The notes: generated by a model from the sequence alone, not told the origin. 64,000 nt of DNA from Actinoplanes sichuanensis (GCF_033097365.1 NZ_AP028461.1:4030001-4094000), one strand, 5' to 3'; positions 16,901 through 26,070 are shown, numbered from the stretch's first letter. Numbers and translations are program-made.

Positions 16901-17174
16901 CTACCGGTCGCGGTGCCACGGCATCCGCGGAGGCGGCGGCACCATCGACTCGTCGAACGGCTCCGAATCCTGCCCCACCGCGATCAGCTCGCCGATCAGC
17001 GCCGAAAGTACCTGCTGCCAGCTCGGATCACGATCGATCCGCAGCACCCCACGGATCCGATCCGAGACCACCAGCACCGGACCACCCGACCGACCGGCCA
17101 CACTGAAATCCGGCCCGCAGCTCCGACGCCAGGGCTTCCGCGTTCTCCCGGCGAGTAAGGGCCGCAACGGGCAT
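16901..17174 (-). pseudogene. Frameshifted small conserved protein
   Basis: From ATG 17174 one frame reads MPVAALTRRENAEALASELRAGF. The sense then moves, near 17107-17115, to a frame reading FSVAGRSGGPVLVVSDRIRG and on through DPSWQQVLSALIGELIAVG to the stop at 16901. Joined, this makes an ordinary protein of about 89 residues. A single-base indel explains the break. I do not recognise the family. It converges with the other broken gene at 16868. Confidence 0.5.
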
Positions 17175-17456
17175 GCCGCTCCCGTTGCTGCCGGGTTGAT
17201 CGGATGGTCTCGTCACGGATGCCAGCCTGCCGGCATCCCTGGGCAATCGATATCCGGGTCTCCATCGATGATCGGGGTCGCTATTGGGCGAGATGACAGC
17301 ACTCCGGATGAGAGCCGGCGGCTGGGGCGGTCTGGAGTGGTAACGGAAGCCGCTGCGGCATGGCGGTTCAACGCAAGCCGGTGGGTCCCCGATGGGGCGG
17401 GCTCTTCGGAGCGGCACGGCCGGCTTCGGCCGGGCGTGCCGGTCCTCGAGAGCACA

Positions 17457-17909
17457 TCATCGGGTGTATTCGATATCCGTGAGCAGGTCGGGTGCACGGC
17501 GCCTGTCGGTCGCGGCCGCCGCGGCGGCCATGGTCGCGTCGGCCGATGCCGGGGTGGAGTTCGGTGGCACGACGAAAAGGTCGAAGCGGTCGTTCCCGAA
17601 ATCGGTCATGACGGTGACCAGACCTGCCGGCTGAGAGAGATACCAACCGATCCGTACCGACCGGTCGTCCACGGCGACTCGTGGCGAGTGGGGCAGGTCC
17701 CACTCGGCGGAGCTCATCAGCACATGCGTGATCGTGCCGCGCAAGCCCGTCAAGGCGTCCACCAGCCGGGGAAGTTCGACCGTCACGTCCGTCGACCGGG
17801 GCCACCAGGCGCCGTCGAGGACGGTCACCCGGGAAGGATGCGGGTCCATCAGCAGACGTACGGCGTCATCCCGCGTTTGCGGTTGTGTGGACAGGATGGT
17901 CGGTGCCAT
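17457..17909 (-). CDS. DUF5994 family protein
   Basis: 150 residues. It matches the small actinobacterial family around the motif LDGAWWPRSTDVTVELPRLV, with later GWYLSQPAGLVTVMTDFGNDRFDLFVVPP. A second member is at 31246-31659 (FDGTWWPQSLDLDVELRILL), so this region carries two paralogs. Function is not established; members often lie among stress-response regulators, as here. ATG 17909 has GAGG about 11 bases upstream. Confidence 0.8.
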   Translation of the reverse strand: MAPTILSTQPQTRDDAVRLLMDPHPSRVTVLDGAWWPRSTDVTVELPRLVDALTGLRGTITHVLMSSAEWDLPHSPRVAVDDRSVRIGWYLSQPAGLVTVMTDFGNDRFDLFVVPPNSTPASADATMAAAAAATDRRRAPDLLTDIEYTR

Positions 17910-18213
17910 GGCGGCTACCTCTCGGTTGACGACCTCCGCACCGCCGAGGGTGGGCGCTGATTGCGCTCGTCGGAGATCGTGGAGAGGTCGTTGACGACCA
18001 CTGTACGCCGGGTACTGGCAAAGACGCGTACAGTAGGCGCGGCGGCTGTCCTCGCCCGCCGGTAGCCGGCCGGCCCAGCCGGACAAGATCTCTTCGGTGA
18101 TCACCAAGCGTCTTCGAGGTCGTGCGCCGTCGGCGCCGCGCTCGATACCGCTGTTCCCATGGGTGGGCGCCATCTCAAAGCCTCATCCCACGAATCGAAC
18201 GACAAGGACCTGC
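17910..18213. promoter_or_regulatory. Divergent intergenic region with inverted repeat and stress-sigma-like motif
   Basis: A perfect 9-base inverted repeat ACTGTACGC (18000-18008) / GCGTACAGT (18026-18034) lies here. It overlaps a plus-strand GTTGAC (17990-17995), N14, GGGTAC (18010-18015), which resembles SigB/SigH-type promoters of Streptomyces. It would drive the small ORF at 18214. No other coding content was seen. Confidence 0.4.
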
Positions 18214-18384
18214 ATGACACCGACTTACCACCGGGCCACGTTGTTCGTAGCGCCGGCTTCCAGCCGGGACGCCCAGCGGAACGGCCGGGCTCTTCCGGCG
18301 GCCGACCACCGAGCTGAGGCGATGCACAAGCTCCGCCACCCGTTCGCGGTCCGCGTCGAACCGGTCACCGGTTCCGTCCGCTGA
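18214..18384 (+). CDS. Small hypothetical protein
   Basis: 56 residues starting MTPTYHRATLFVAPASSRDA, with AAGGAC 7 bases upstream of the ATG. Basic, with no membrane segment. It ends 4 bases before the stop of the convergent phosphatase gene. No family recognised; it may not be real. Confidence 0.4.
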   Translation: MTPTYHRATLFVAPASSRDAQRNGRALPAADHRAEAMHKLRHPFAVRVEPVTGSVR

Positions 18385-18388
18385 CGGA

Positions 18389-19624
18389 TCAATCGCCGGA
18401 CACACTGAATGCCATGACGGCTACGTCGTCGTCGACGTCCGTCATGTCGGCGAGCAGGCCGGTGAGGGCGCGAACGGCGGCGGCGGCCTCGGTAGGGCCC
18501 TGGCTCTGGACGAAATCGCGCAGCGCGTCGTCGCCGAAGCGTTCCCCGTGCGGGGCGGTGCGCGCCTCGGTGAGCCCGTCGCTGTAGAGGATCAGCGTGT
18601 CACCGGGTTCCAGCCGGATCGTGCGGGTCGCCACCCGCGGTTCGGACAGGATGCCGATCAGGGTGCCGCCGTCGGTGGTCTGATAGTCGGTGGCACCGTT
18701 CGCCCGGACCAGCAGGGCGGGCGGATGCCCACCGGCGGCGATCGAGGCGGTGTACCCCCGGCCGTCTCGTTCGAGCACGCCGAAGATGACGGTGCAATGC
18801 CGGTGTCCCTGGTCGCGATAGTCCTGATAGAGCACCGCGTTGAGGTTCGCCAGTACCGCGGCGGGCTCCGGGTCGTAGACGGCGGCGGCGCGCAGCGTGT
18901 AGCGGGCAGCAGCGGTCACCGCCGCGGCACCGATGCCCTTGCCGCGTACGTCGCCGAGGAAGAAACCCCACCGGTCACTGCCCAGCGGGAACAGATCGTA
19001 GAAGTCGCCACCCACCTCATCGGGCGAAGCCATGTGATAGAGGGCGGAAGTCGCCATGCCTGGCGGCACCGCCAGCGTGGCCGGCAGCAGGCTGCGTTGC
19101 AATCCGGCCACGAGCAGGCGCAGCCGTTCCCGGTCACGATCGGCGCTCTGTCGCGCCCGGAGTAGTTCCTGCTCGTAAGCGCGCCGCTCGCGGGCGTCGA
19201 AGACGGTGATCCGGATCAGCACGGGCTCGCCGGTACCGCCGGTCTTGACAGCGGAGGTCACCAGGACCGGCAGTCTCGTCCCGTCGGCGGTGAGCACCTC
19301 CAGCGCGATGCCGCTGGCTTTTCCCTGCATACGCAACAGCGGCGCGACATGCGTCTCGTGGTAGAGGCGACTGCCGGATGCTAGGAGATCGGCGAAACGC
19401 CGCCTGCCGACCAGGTCGTCGCGAGAGTGACCGAGCCAGTCCAGCAGAGTGGCGTTGACCTTGGCGATCGTCCCGTCCAGCAGGGTGGAGAGAAAGCCGC
19501 ACGGCGCGTTGTCGTAAAGGTCGTCGATGTCGTCCTCCAGCAGCGCCGGAAAGATGGCCTCCTGCGTCGGGCGGTGCAGTATCGCCGGCAGGTCGTCGGA
19601 GGGCCGGCGAGTCGGCTCGCTCAT
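18389..19624 (-). CDS. PAS-SpoIIE (RsbU-like) PP2C-type protein serine phosphatase
   Basis: 411 residues. A PAS domain covers about residues 30-145 (DNAPCGFLSTLLDGTIAKVNATLLDWLG), followed by a coiled coil (ERRAYEQELLRARQSADRDRERLRLLVAGLQRSLLP). The SpoIIE phosphatase domain covers about 190-411, with metal-binding patterns EVGGDFYDLF, FFLGDVRGKG and LYSDGLTEAR. Such proteins dephosphorylate anti-anti-sigma (STAS) proteins after sensing a signal, starting the partner-switch release of a sigma factor. STAS proteins at 23218 and 24365 are possible substrates. Confidence 0.93.
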   Translation of the reverse strand: MSEPTRRPSDDLPAILHRPTQEAIFPALLEDDIDDLYDNAPCGFLSTLLDGTIAKVNATLLDWLGHSRDDLVGRRRFADLLASGSRLYHETHVAPLLRMQGKASGIALEVLTADGTRLPVLVTSAVKTGGTGEPVLIRITVFDARERRAYEQELLRARQSADRDRERLRLLVAGLQRSLLPATLAVPPGMATSALYHMASPDEVGGDFYDLFPLGSDRWGFFLGDVRGKGIGAAAVTAAARYTLRAAAVYDPEPAAVLANLNAVLYQDYRDQGHRHCTVIFGVLERDGRGYTASIAAGGHPPALLVRANGATDYQTTDGGTLIGILSEPRVATRTIRLEPGDTLILYSDGLTEARTAPHGERFGDDALRDFVQSQGPTEAAAAVRALTGLLADMTDVDDDVAVMAFSVSGD

Positions 19625-19817
19625 GGTCCTGCGATGCGAGCAGTGCCAGGGGGATATCGCTTCACGACGTGATCCTCGCACTAACCGGGCTTGCGAGCGA
19701 ACTGCGGTCAGTCGACGGCGTCTCGGATCACCGGCGGGTCGACCGACCGCTTCTCGCGGTCCAGTGGACCGTGCGATCACTGCCCGCGACCCGACCGTCG
19801 TGGTGCACAGTGAATCC

Positions 19818-20132
19818 ATGTCCGAGGACCACCTCACCACCGAGATGACGGCATCGTTGGAGCGGCTCCGCCGGGTCAGCAATGATCGCCAAGCCGACCG
19901 GCATGACCGACAGCCCACCGCGAGCGCATCCGACGCCGCGGACCGGCGGGAGGAGGCCGCGGACCGGCGGGAGGAGGCCGCGGACCGCCGTCGCGACGCC
20001 CTCGATCAGCGGGCCGAAGCCGCCGACCGCCGTGACGAGACACAAGCACAGCGAGAAGCCGTGCTCGACGACCGGCAGGCAGCGCTCGATCACCGAGCTC
20101 ACCTGCTGGACAGACGAGAGGGCGGAAATTGA
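19818..20132 (+). CDS. Charged coiled-coil protein with DRREEA repeats
   Basis: 104 residues. The central part is built of heptad-like units ADRREEA / ADRRRDA / ADRRDET, with one 21-base unit duplicated exactly in the DNA near 19936-19977. It is strongly charged and should form one long coiled coil. Similar stretches occur in actinobacterial signalling proteins as linkers. Nothing else in the protein hints at activity. Divergent from the phosphatase gene. Confidence 0.65.
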   Translation: MSEDHLTTEMTASLERLRRVSNDRQADRHDRQPTASASDAADRREEAADRREEAADRRRDALDQRAEAADRRDETQAQREAVLDDRQAALDHRAHLLDRREGGN

Positions 20133-20227
20133 CAGACGAAGCGCGCCCCGCGTACGGCAGGTGGCGGAGTCCGTTCACGTCGGAGACGATCCGGGGCCTG
20201 CACATCCCGATGTGCGGGCCTCGCGCG

Positions 20228-20700
20228 TCATGTCGGCCCGCCGGTCAAGCCGACTCGAGCCGAACCAGTTCGGCACGGGCGAATCGCACACGGTCTGTCT
20301 CGGCGCCCGCCGAAGCCGCGATCTGATCGGCGAGATCGTGCGCCGCTTCGAGCCGGTGTCGCCGTGCCCAAGCGTTCGGCTCGGCTGTTCGCCGCCTTGC
20401 GGTACGCCCGTCGCTGCTTCCACCCGCGGGACAGGGCGTCGAGTTCTTCGGTGGTGATCACACCCTGTTCGGCCTCGGGCGCCATCACGGCGCGCATCGC
20501 CGCGCGTTCCGGGCGGACGGTGTAATGGAACAACCAGATCACCACGGCCAGGCTGATGAGAATCTCCCCGATCAACAGCTGTATCAGCAGCGCCGTTGCC
20601 GCCGCTGATACACATGTTGGCGTCCCACACCCCGTGCAGCAGCACGGCCACCACGATCAGCATGGTGCCGAATCCGGCCCGTCGGCGCTGCGCCACCGTG
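20228..20700 (-). pseudogene. PrsW-like intramembrane protease remnant
   Basis: Two frames together read like the C-terminus of PrsW-type proteins. FGTMLIVVAVLLHGVWDAN is in one frame, then after about 20612 VSAAATALLIQLLIGEILIS continues in another frame into VIWLFHYTVRPERAAMRA and EEQGVITTEELDALSRGWK-like sequence. The catalytic N-terminal core is absent. The frameshift and missing half point to decay. Confidence 0.45.
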
Positions 20701-21035
20701 CCGAGAAGGTGGGGTTGCCCCAGCTGGTCTGCTCGATCGCGGCCTCCCGAGCCGTGATCGCAGGGTCGGGGCGCCGCTGCGTGACGCCCGCTGACCGAGG
20801 ATTTCCGCAGGCACCCGAGCCAAGCCGACCGGCCTCGACATCATCCCGCTTGAACCAACCGTCGATCGGGTAAGCGTGGGCGAGTTCCTGTGCCGGTTCG
20901 CGCCGGTGCCGGGCGTAAGGTGTAATTATCTATTGACTCAAGCCGCCCTGGTCCTCGGCGTCTGTGCGGGGAAGGGGCGGCCGTGTCGGCACGGAAGTGC
21001 GGATCGTTCCGTTCACACGCAGACGGTGCGGCATC

Positions 21036-21746
21036 ATGACCTCGCCTGCCCGCGGCGATGACCACGGGGCGCTCGTCCGGCGTCTCGTCGAGGCCCAGCC
21101 GGCGGATAGGGGTCTGTTACGACGGATCTGTCTCGCCGCCGTCGAGGCGTTGTCGGCGAGTGGGTCCGGGATCAGCGTGATGACCGCTGACGGGACACGC
21201 GGGGTGTGTGCGACGTCGGATCCGGTCAGCGAACGTGTCGAGGAATTGCAGTTCACTCTCGGTGAGGGGCCCTGTATCGATGCCTTCGCCGATCGCCGTC
21301 CGGTTCTCGCGGCGGATCTGTCCGATGGTGGTGGCCGCCGTTGGCCGGTCTACACTCCGGCCGCCCAGGACGCCGGCGTCCGGGCCGTCTTCGCCTTCCC
21401 GTTGCAGGTCGGCGCCGCCCGGCTCGGTGTCATGGACGTCTTCCGGGACCGGGTCGGGCCGATGAGCGGCACGGAACTGCAGTTGGCGTTCACGTTCGCC
21501 GATCTCACCGTGAAGGTCCTGCTGGACCTGCAGCAGGGTGAGGCCGCCGCTGACGACGGTGCCACGGTTCTGGACGTCGGGCGCCGGGCTGAACTGTTCC
21601 AGGCACAGGGGATGGTCATGATGCAGTTGGGGGTATCCATCAGTGAAGCTCTGGTGCGGATCCGGGCTTACGCCTTCGCCGAGAACCGTCGCCTGGAGGA
21701 TGTCGCCCACGACATCGTGCAGCGACGGCTGCGATTTGACGGTTGA
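21036..21746 (+). CDS. GAF-ANTAR transcription antitermination regulator
   Basis: 236 residues. A GAF domain occupies about residues 20-165 (FTLGEGPCIDAFADRRPVLAADLSD, then AGVRAVFAFPLQVGAARLGVMD). An ANTAR domain lies at the end (RAELFQAQGMVMMQLGVSISEALVRIRAYAFAENRRLEDVAHDIV) and would bind two-hairpin RNA to prevent termination. ATG 21036 is the first start that leaves the GAF domain whole. It is followed 45 bases later by a second protein of the same design. Confidence 0.92.
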   Translation: MTSPARGDDHGALVRRLVEAQPADRGLLRRICLAAVEALSASGSGISVMTADGTRGVCATSDPVSERVEELQFTLGEGPCIDAFADRRPVLAADLSDGGGRRWPVYTPAAQDAGVRAVFAFPLQVGAARLGVMDVFRDRVGPMSGTELQLAFTFADLTVKVLLDLQQGEAAADDGATVLDVGRRAELFQAQGMVMMQLGVSISEALVRIRAYAFAENRRLEDVAHDIVQRRLRFDG

Positions 21747-21791
21747 CACGAATGAGTGGTTGTTGGGTACCGAACTACCGGGAGGCAGGGC

Positions 21792-22529
21792 ATGAGCGGC
21801 GTTTCGGCTGAGCGATTGGCAAGCATCTTCGTGGAGGTCGCCGACACGTTGGTCGACGAGTTCGACCTCCTCGAGTTTCTGCACATGCTCACCGACCGGG
21901 CCCGCAGCCTGGTGGACGCGGCCGCCGCCGGACTGATGCTGGCCGACGAACGCGGACGGCTGGAGTTCATGGCCGGTTCGGACGAGAACGTACGCCTGAT
22001 CGAACTGTTCCAGCTGCAGAATGATCAGGGTCCCTGCCTGGAGGCGTACCGGACCGGACAGCCGGTCATCAACATCGACCTGGCGGCGGCAGCGGCGGCA
22101 GGCCGCTGGCCTCGCTTCGCGCCCAGGGCCTCGACGGCGGGCTTCCGGTCCGTGCACGCCTTCCCGTTGCGGCTGCGTTCCCAGGTGATCGGTGCTCTCA
22201 ACATCTTCGGCAGCACCAGCGGCGGCGATTTCGGGGCCGCCGATGTGCCGATCATGCAGGCTCTCGCTGACGTGGCGACCATCGGGCTGATGCAGGAACG
22301 TGCGATCCGCCGCAGTGAGGCGCTGACCGAACAACTACAGGGGGCGTTGAACAGTCGGATCATCATCGAGCAGGCCAAGGGCGCTCTCGCACAGGTCCAC
22401 AACGTCAGCGTCGATGAGGCGTTCCGCCGGATCCGCGCCTACGCCCGCAACCACAACCGGCGGCTCACCGAGGTTGCCGCGCTGGTCGTCAGCGATCTGG
22501 CATCACTGCCCGGTCTGGCGCAGCCCTGA
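21792..22529 (+). CDS. GAF-ANTAR transcription antitermination regulator
   Basis: 245 residues; GGAGG lies 6 bases before ATG 21792. The GAF domain (about 10-165) has NDQGPCLEAYRTGQPVINID and FRSVHAFPLRLRSQVIGALNIFG; the ANTAR domain ends the protein (SRIIIEQAKGALAQVHNVSVDEAFRRIRAYARNHNRRLTEVAALVV). Target RNAs are unknown. Its last 41 bases overlap the 3' end of the opposite-strand gene at 22489. A weak GGGTAC (21765-21770) upstream could be a stress promoter. Confidence 0.93.
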   Translation: MSGVSAERLASIFVEVADTLVDEFDLLEFLHMLTDRARSLVDAAAAGLMLADERGRLEFMAGSDENVRLIELFQLQNDQGPCLEAYRTGQPVINIDLAAAAAAGRWPRFAPRASTAGFRSVHAFPLRLRSQVIGALNIFGSTSGGDFGAADVPIMQALADVATIGLMQERAIRRSEALTEQLQGALNSRIIIEQAKGALAQVHNVSVDEAFRRIRAYARNHNRRLTEVAALVVSDLASLPGLAQP

Positions 22530-22941
22530 CCGTCACCGGCGGGGCACTGTCCGGCCCGCGCAGCAGAGCGGCGAACTCCAAGTGTGCGTACCCGGTCCGC
22601 GGCCCTTCGCCGTCCGGCACGGGGTCGGCGTGGGTCTCCGCCGCCCGTCGCCGCGCGATCCCGACGATCCATTTCGTGGCTTCGATGTCTGGCTGAACGT
22701 GACAGCCGGCAAGCCACCACACTTCCAGATAGGTGGCCGCGAGTATCTCGTCTCGCCATACACGCTCGGACAGGAGTTCTGCCAGCACGGCGCCGACGGC
22801 CACCGACGTCCGCTCGACCAGGGCGCGGAACGCGAGCACGCTGCCTTTCGAGACCGCTTCGAGCAACATGGTGTCGCTTGAGTCGCCGTTGATGTCGGTG
22901 GAAGGTGTTCTCCTGGCCGGACTGTCGCCGAAGTCCGTCAT
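22489..22941 (-). CDS. Truncated sigma-70-like protein with region 2 only
   Basis: 150 residues from ATG 22941 (GGAGC 5 bases upstream). Residues about 20-105 match ECF region 2: LLEAVSKGSVLAFRALVERTS, then RDEILAATYLEVWWLAGCHV and KWIVGIARRRAAETHA. No region 4 follows; the tail is proline-rich and unstructured, and no nearby frame supplies the missing domain. It could be a decayed sigma factor or a region-2 decoy that binds polymerase or an anti-sigma. Its 3' end lies inside the convergent GAF-ANTAR gene. Confidence 0.65.
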   Translation of the reverse strand: MTDFGDSPARRTPSTDINGDSSDTMLLEAVSKGSVLAFRALVERTSVAVGAVLAELLSERVWRDEILAATYLEVWWLAGCHVQPDIEATKWIVGIARRRAAETHADPVPDGEGPRTGYAHLEFAALLRGPDSAPPVTVRAAPDRAVMPDR

Positions 22942-23217
22942 GGTGCTCCATTTCAACGGCGAGCGGGAGTGCCGCCGAGGTCTGGAGCGACATGCGTAGG
23001 TCCTGCACCTGACGATGCTACGGCTTCAGCCTGCTCCGGCATGCCGGTCGTCACCCGGGAGATGGCTAGGGTTCCCTCCGTCGAGCACACGTGAATGCGT
23101 GGCCTCCTCACTCGGCAAGAGCCGTGCCACGGCGTGGACACGGGGTAGGGCGACGTGACTACCGGTTTTCCCGACGTCCCGCCTTGATCGAGTGCGCTCG
23201 CTGATGGACAGGCGTTG

Positions 23218-24045
23218 TCACGCGGAAACCGTCGCCCACACGACTTTGCCACCGTGGGCCGGTATGGCACCCCACCTCGCGGCGACCGCATGCACCAGCA
23301 TCAGACCCCGCCCACCCTCAGTGATCGGAAGCCGTTGGCCCGCGCGGGTGCGCTCGACCAGACGCGGGAAGCGGGTGTCACCGTCCCGGACAGCCAGATG
23401 CAGATCCCGGCCGCGGCGGAGCACGGTGAGCACGAATTCCGTGCCGGCGTGCTCGACGGCATTGGCGGCCAACTCCGACATGACCAGTGCGGCGCCCTGC
23501 CGCAGATCGTGCAACTGCCAGGTGTCACATGCCCGCTCCACCAGGCCACGGGCCGCCCGCACGGAGAGCGGGACCGGCGCCAGACGGGTCTGCCACCGGT
23601 GACCTCGTCTCAGCCTGCCGACGACCGCGGCCCGCGCCTCACCCATCGTGGCGAACAGCGGCAACGAGTTCCCGTCGTGATGCCGCAACCGGTATCCGAG
23701 CATCGTCGCCGGTGGCATGCACAGCGCCAGAATGACCGGCAGCGCGCCACCTTGCGCCTTCCGCTGTGCCGCCAGCCAGTACCGCAGGCTCAGTCCGTGC
23801 AGATCGCTGAAGTCACGCAGGTCCACGATGATGGCCTCGGACGGCCCGGCGAGGCAGAGTTCCAGTCCCGCGATGATCTGCTCGCCGAGCTGCTGTGACC
23901 AGTGACCGTACACCTTGATCTCGACAACGCTGCTGCTCGCATCGGCAACGACACCCACCGACACTCCACGACGGTCGGTGACAGTCGCCACCAGATACGG
24001 CGGTCGAAGGGGCGGTGCTCCCTCGCGCCGCTCAACGGCGGTCAT
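23218..24045 (-). CDS. STAS domain fused to RsbW-like ATPase
   Basis: 275 residues. The N-terminal half is STAS-like (VVEIKVYGHWSQQLGEQIIAGLEL, then IIVDLRDFSDLHGLSL, where Ser/Asp positions match the phospho-loop). The C-terminal half is an HATPase with an N-box (ALVMSELAANAVEHA) and a G-box (ITEGGRGLMLVHAVAARWG), as in anti-sigma kinases. Uniting an anti-anti-sigma domain and its kinase in one chain is uncommon and suggests an internally regulated switch. ATG 24045 is chosen; 15 further codons upstream are possible. Confidence 0.87.
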   Translation of the reverse strand: MTAVERREGAPPLRPPYLVATVTDRRGVSVGVVADASSSVVEIKVYGHWSQQLGEQIIAGLELCLAGPSEAIIVDLRDFSDLHGLSLRYWLAAQRKAQGGALPVILALCMPPATMLGYRLRHHDGNSLPLFATMGEARAAVVGRLRRGHRWQTRLAPVPLSVRAARGLVERACDTWQLHDLRQGAALVMSELAANAVEHAGTEFVLTVLRRGRDLHLAVRDGDTRFPRLVERTRAGQRLPITEGGRGLMLVHAVAARWGAIPAHGGKVVWATVSA

Positions 24046-24364
24046 CGGCCGCCGTCGCCCGCACCGGGACCGGGTGGGACAAGGCTCCATTCACCCGGCG
24101 GCGCGGCCGGCATGATGTCCACCGGACGTGTTACGGAATCCACGGCTGCTCCAGGGCACCTACTCAGAAGGTGCGCCGCCGGGGTCCGGAGCAGCGAACG
24201 ACGATGGGACACCGCCGCAGCCCAACGTTATACCAGCAGGCCGAAGATCGCAGTTGTGCTCATGAATCTCACATGGACTCGGAGCGTCGGAACGCAGTAC
24301 TTCACACCCGGTGCGTGATGCTGAGGGCGGCTCGGGCGCGCTGAGGCCGCACCGGGGTCCGAGG
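24046..24364. other. Intergenic, no gene supported
   Basis: About 320 bases between two minus-strand signalling genes. It should contain the promoter of the STAS-ATPase gene. Frames here are shadows; no strong hairpin or promoter pair was seen. Confidence 0.4.
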
Positions 24365-24727
24365 TCATTCCGCTGGGCCGGGCTCGTCCTCGGAACCGCC
24401 CGACTCACCGAAAGGCCGCATGCCGGTCAGGTCGGCCAGCATCCGCGCCGCTTCGGAGATCGCGACCACCCGCACCCGCACCCCGCGAGCGCCGGCTCGA
24501 TCCTGAAAGCTGATCAGCATTCGCAGCCCGGCCAGATCACAGAAACTCAACTGGGAGAGATCCAGTCGCAACAGGTGCCCCGGTTGGTCGAGTGCGCCCA
24601 TCAACTGCTCGATCACCGTGGCGTCCACGGGCCGTGCCAGCTCACCCGCCACGACAACCAAGGTCACTCCGTCGACCGGCGGATGCACCGTCACCCACGC
24701 CTCCGGACCGAGGTCCGACACCGTCAT
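24365..24727 (-). CDS. STAS-domain anti-anti-sigma factor
   Basis: 120 residues. The STAS fold is clear: VTLVVVAGELARPVDATVIEQLMGAL, then LRLDLSQLSFCDLAGLRMLISF, where the phosphorylatable Ser is expected in the SFCDLAGL loop (canonical D-S-T/S-G is altered). It would bind an RsbW-type kinase when unphosphorylated. ATG 24727 is chosen; GTG 24736 in frame has poorer spacing to GAGG. Likely works with the phosphatase at 18389. Confidence 0.85.
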   Translation of the reverse strand: MTVSDLGPEAWVTVHPPVDGVTLVVVAGELARPVDATVIEQLMGALDQPGHLLRLDLSQLSFCDLAGLRMLISFQDRAGARGVRVRVVAISEAARMLADLTGMRPFGESGGSEDEPGPAE

Positions 24728-25041
24728 CGTGAGCACCGCCTCGCCACCACCGACAGCGGGACACCGGGAACGGCAGTCCACCACTGCAACACTTGCGACA
24801 CCTGCGAGACATCAGCACCCCGACGGCACACCGAATCGTAGTCCCGATCCGGGACGCGGGACACAACACGGCAGGCGTACGAAATGTCCGTCTGCCCTCA
24901 CCACGTCGCGCTACTGTGACCCGCATCGTGCGGACATCACCATGACCGCACCTCGCGCACCGATCCACGGACCCCGTTCCGTCCGCGTCGAAATCGCTGC
25001 CCCAGACCCTGGTAGCGCTGCCACCCAGTCAAGGAGCAGCG
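24728..25041. other. Divergent intergenic region with short dyad
   Basis: About 310 bases between STAS and GAF-ATPase genes. A dyad GTCCCG-ATC-CGGGAC (24841-24855), followed by another CGGGAC, could be an operator. No coding frame is supported. Confidence 0.4.
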
Positions 25042-26070
25042 ATGTACCAGCACGGTGCCATGGGTCTCGGCAGAACACGTCCGGGCCATGTGTGGAACCT
25101 GATCCGCATGTACGGCCCGGACCTGACCGGGTTGTGCCGCGCGGGCACGGCACTCATACCGAATGTCGCGGGGATCGGTCTCTCGGCCGGCCCGGAGGGC
25201 GACCCGTTCCCGCAGATCCGATTCAGCAGCGACCAGGGCAGCACCAGTCTCGAGGACGCCCAGGAGAGACTGGACGACGGCCCGTGCCGCGACGCCACCT
25301 CCACCCGCCGGCCGGTGCATGCCGCCGATCTGAGCGATCCGTGGTGGCTTGAGCACTGGCCGCGGTTCACCCCGGCAGCGCTGCACTCCGGGGCGCGGGC
25401 GGTGTTCGCACTGCCCTTACACGCCGGCGGCGTCCGGCATGCCGGAGCCGTAGACCTGTACCGGCGTACGCCAGGTGATCTCTCTCGCGCGGATCAGACC
25501 ACCGCGGCGGAACTGACCGCCGCAGCCACCGAGTTGCTCACCCTGGAACGCCTCGGCTTGGACTGGACCGGCGCCTTCACCGATGCCCGGCAGGACGCTT
25601 CCGGAGCGGGCACGCCGATCGTCCTCATCTCGCGGCGGACCGGTGCCAGGGCCGCCGTGCCGCCACTGGTCCGCTGGTTCGACCAGGCCTCGATGGGATG
25701 GGTGCGCCTTCGGGTCCACACCGACAGCATCCGTCACGGCCTGGTCCGTGCCGACGCGGACCGATTCGCGCTGGCCGTGCACGAGACCATGGCCAATTCC
25801 GTGCAGCACGGCGGTGGCCTCGGCCAATTACTGCTGTGGGGCCGCAACAGTCGCCTCTGGTGCGAGATCAGCGACCACGGCGCCGGCATCGGCACGACCC
25901 TGCGATCCACTCACGCCCACCGGCCGCGAACCGGCGTGCGGCAGCGGCGGGTCACCGGATTCCAGCTCATCGAACGCGCTTGCACCAGCATGGATCTCAC
26001 CACGGACACCACGGGCACCCGGGTGAGGCTGAGCTACCACAACGACGCGGGCGGTTCCGGCCACTGCTGA
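25042..26070 (+). CDS. GAF domain fused to RsbW-like ATPase
   Basis: 342 residues; AAGGAG precedes ATG 25042. Residues 1-180 form a GAF domain similar to the one at 21036 (DDGPCRDATSTRRPVHAADLSD, SGARAVFALPLHAG). Residues 205-342 form an anti-sigma type ATPase: N-box ALAVHETMANSVQHGG, D-box EISDHGAGIG, G-box RRVTGFQLIERACTSMDL. It would sense a ligand and kinase or sequester a STAS partner. Its closest partner candidates are the STAS gene next door and the phosphatase at 18389. Confidence 0.88.
   Translation: MYQHGAMGLGRTRPGHVWNLIRMYGPDLTGLCRAGTALIPNVAGIGLSAGPEGDPFPQIRFSSDQGSTSLEDAQERLDDGPCRDATSTRRPVHAADLSDPWWLEHWPRFTPAALHSGARAVFALPLHAGGVRHAGAVDLYRRTPGDLSRADQTTAAELTAAATELLTLERLGLDWTGAFTDARQDASGAGTPIVLISRRTGARAAVPPLVRWFDQASMGWVRLRVHTDSIRHGLVRADADRFALAVHETMANSVQHGGGLGQLLLWGRNSRLWCEISDHGAGIGTTLRSTHAHRPRTGVRQRRVTGFQLIERACTSMDLTTDTTGTRVRLSYHNDAGGSGHC

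Noticed and set aside
20129..20326. 65-residue plus-strand ORF after the DRREEA protein
   Set aside because: Overlaps the PrsW-like remnant, starts at TTG, and reads as Ser/Arg-rich shadow sequence.
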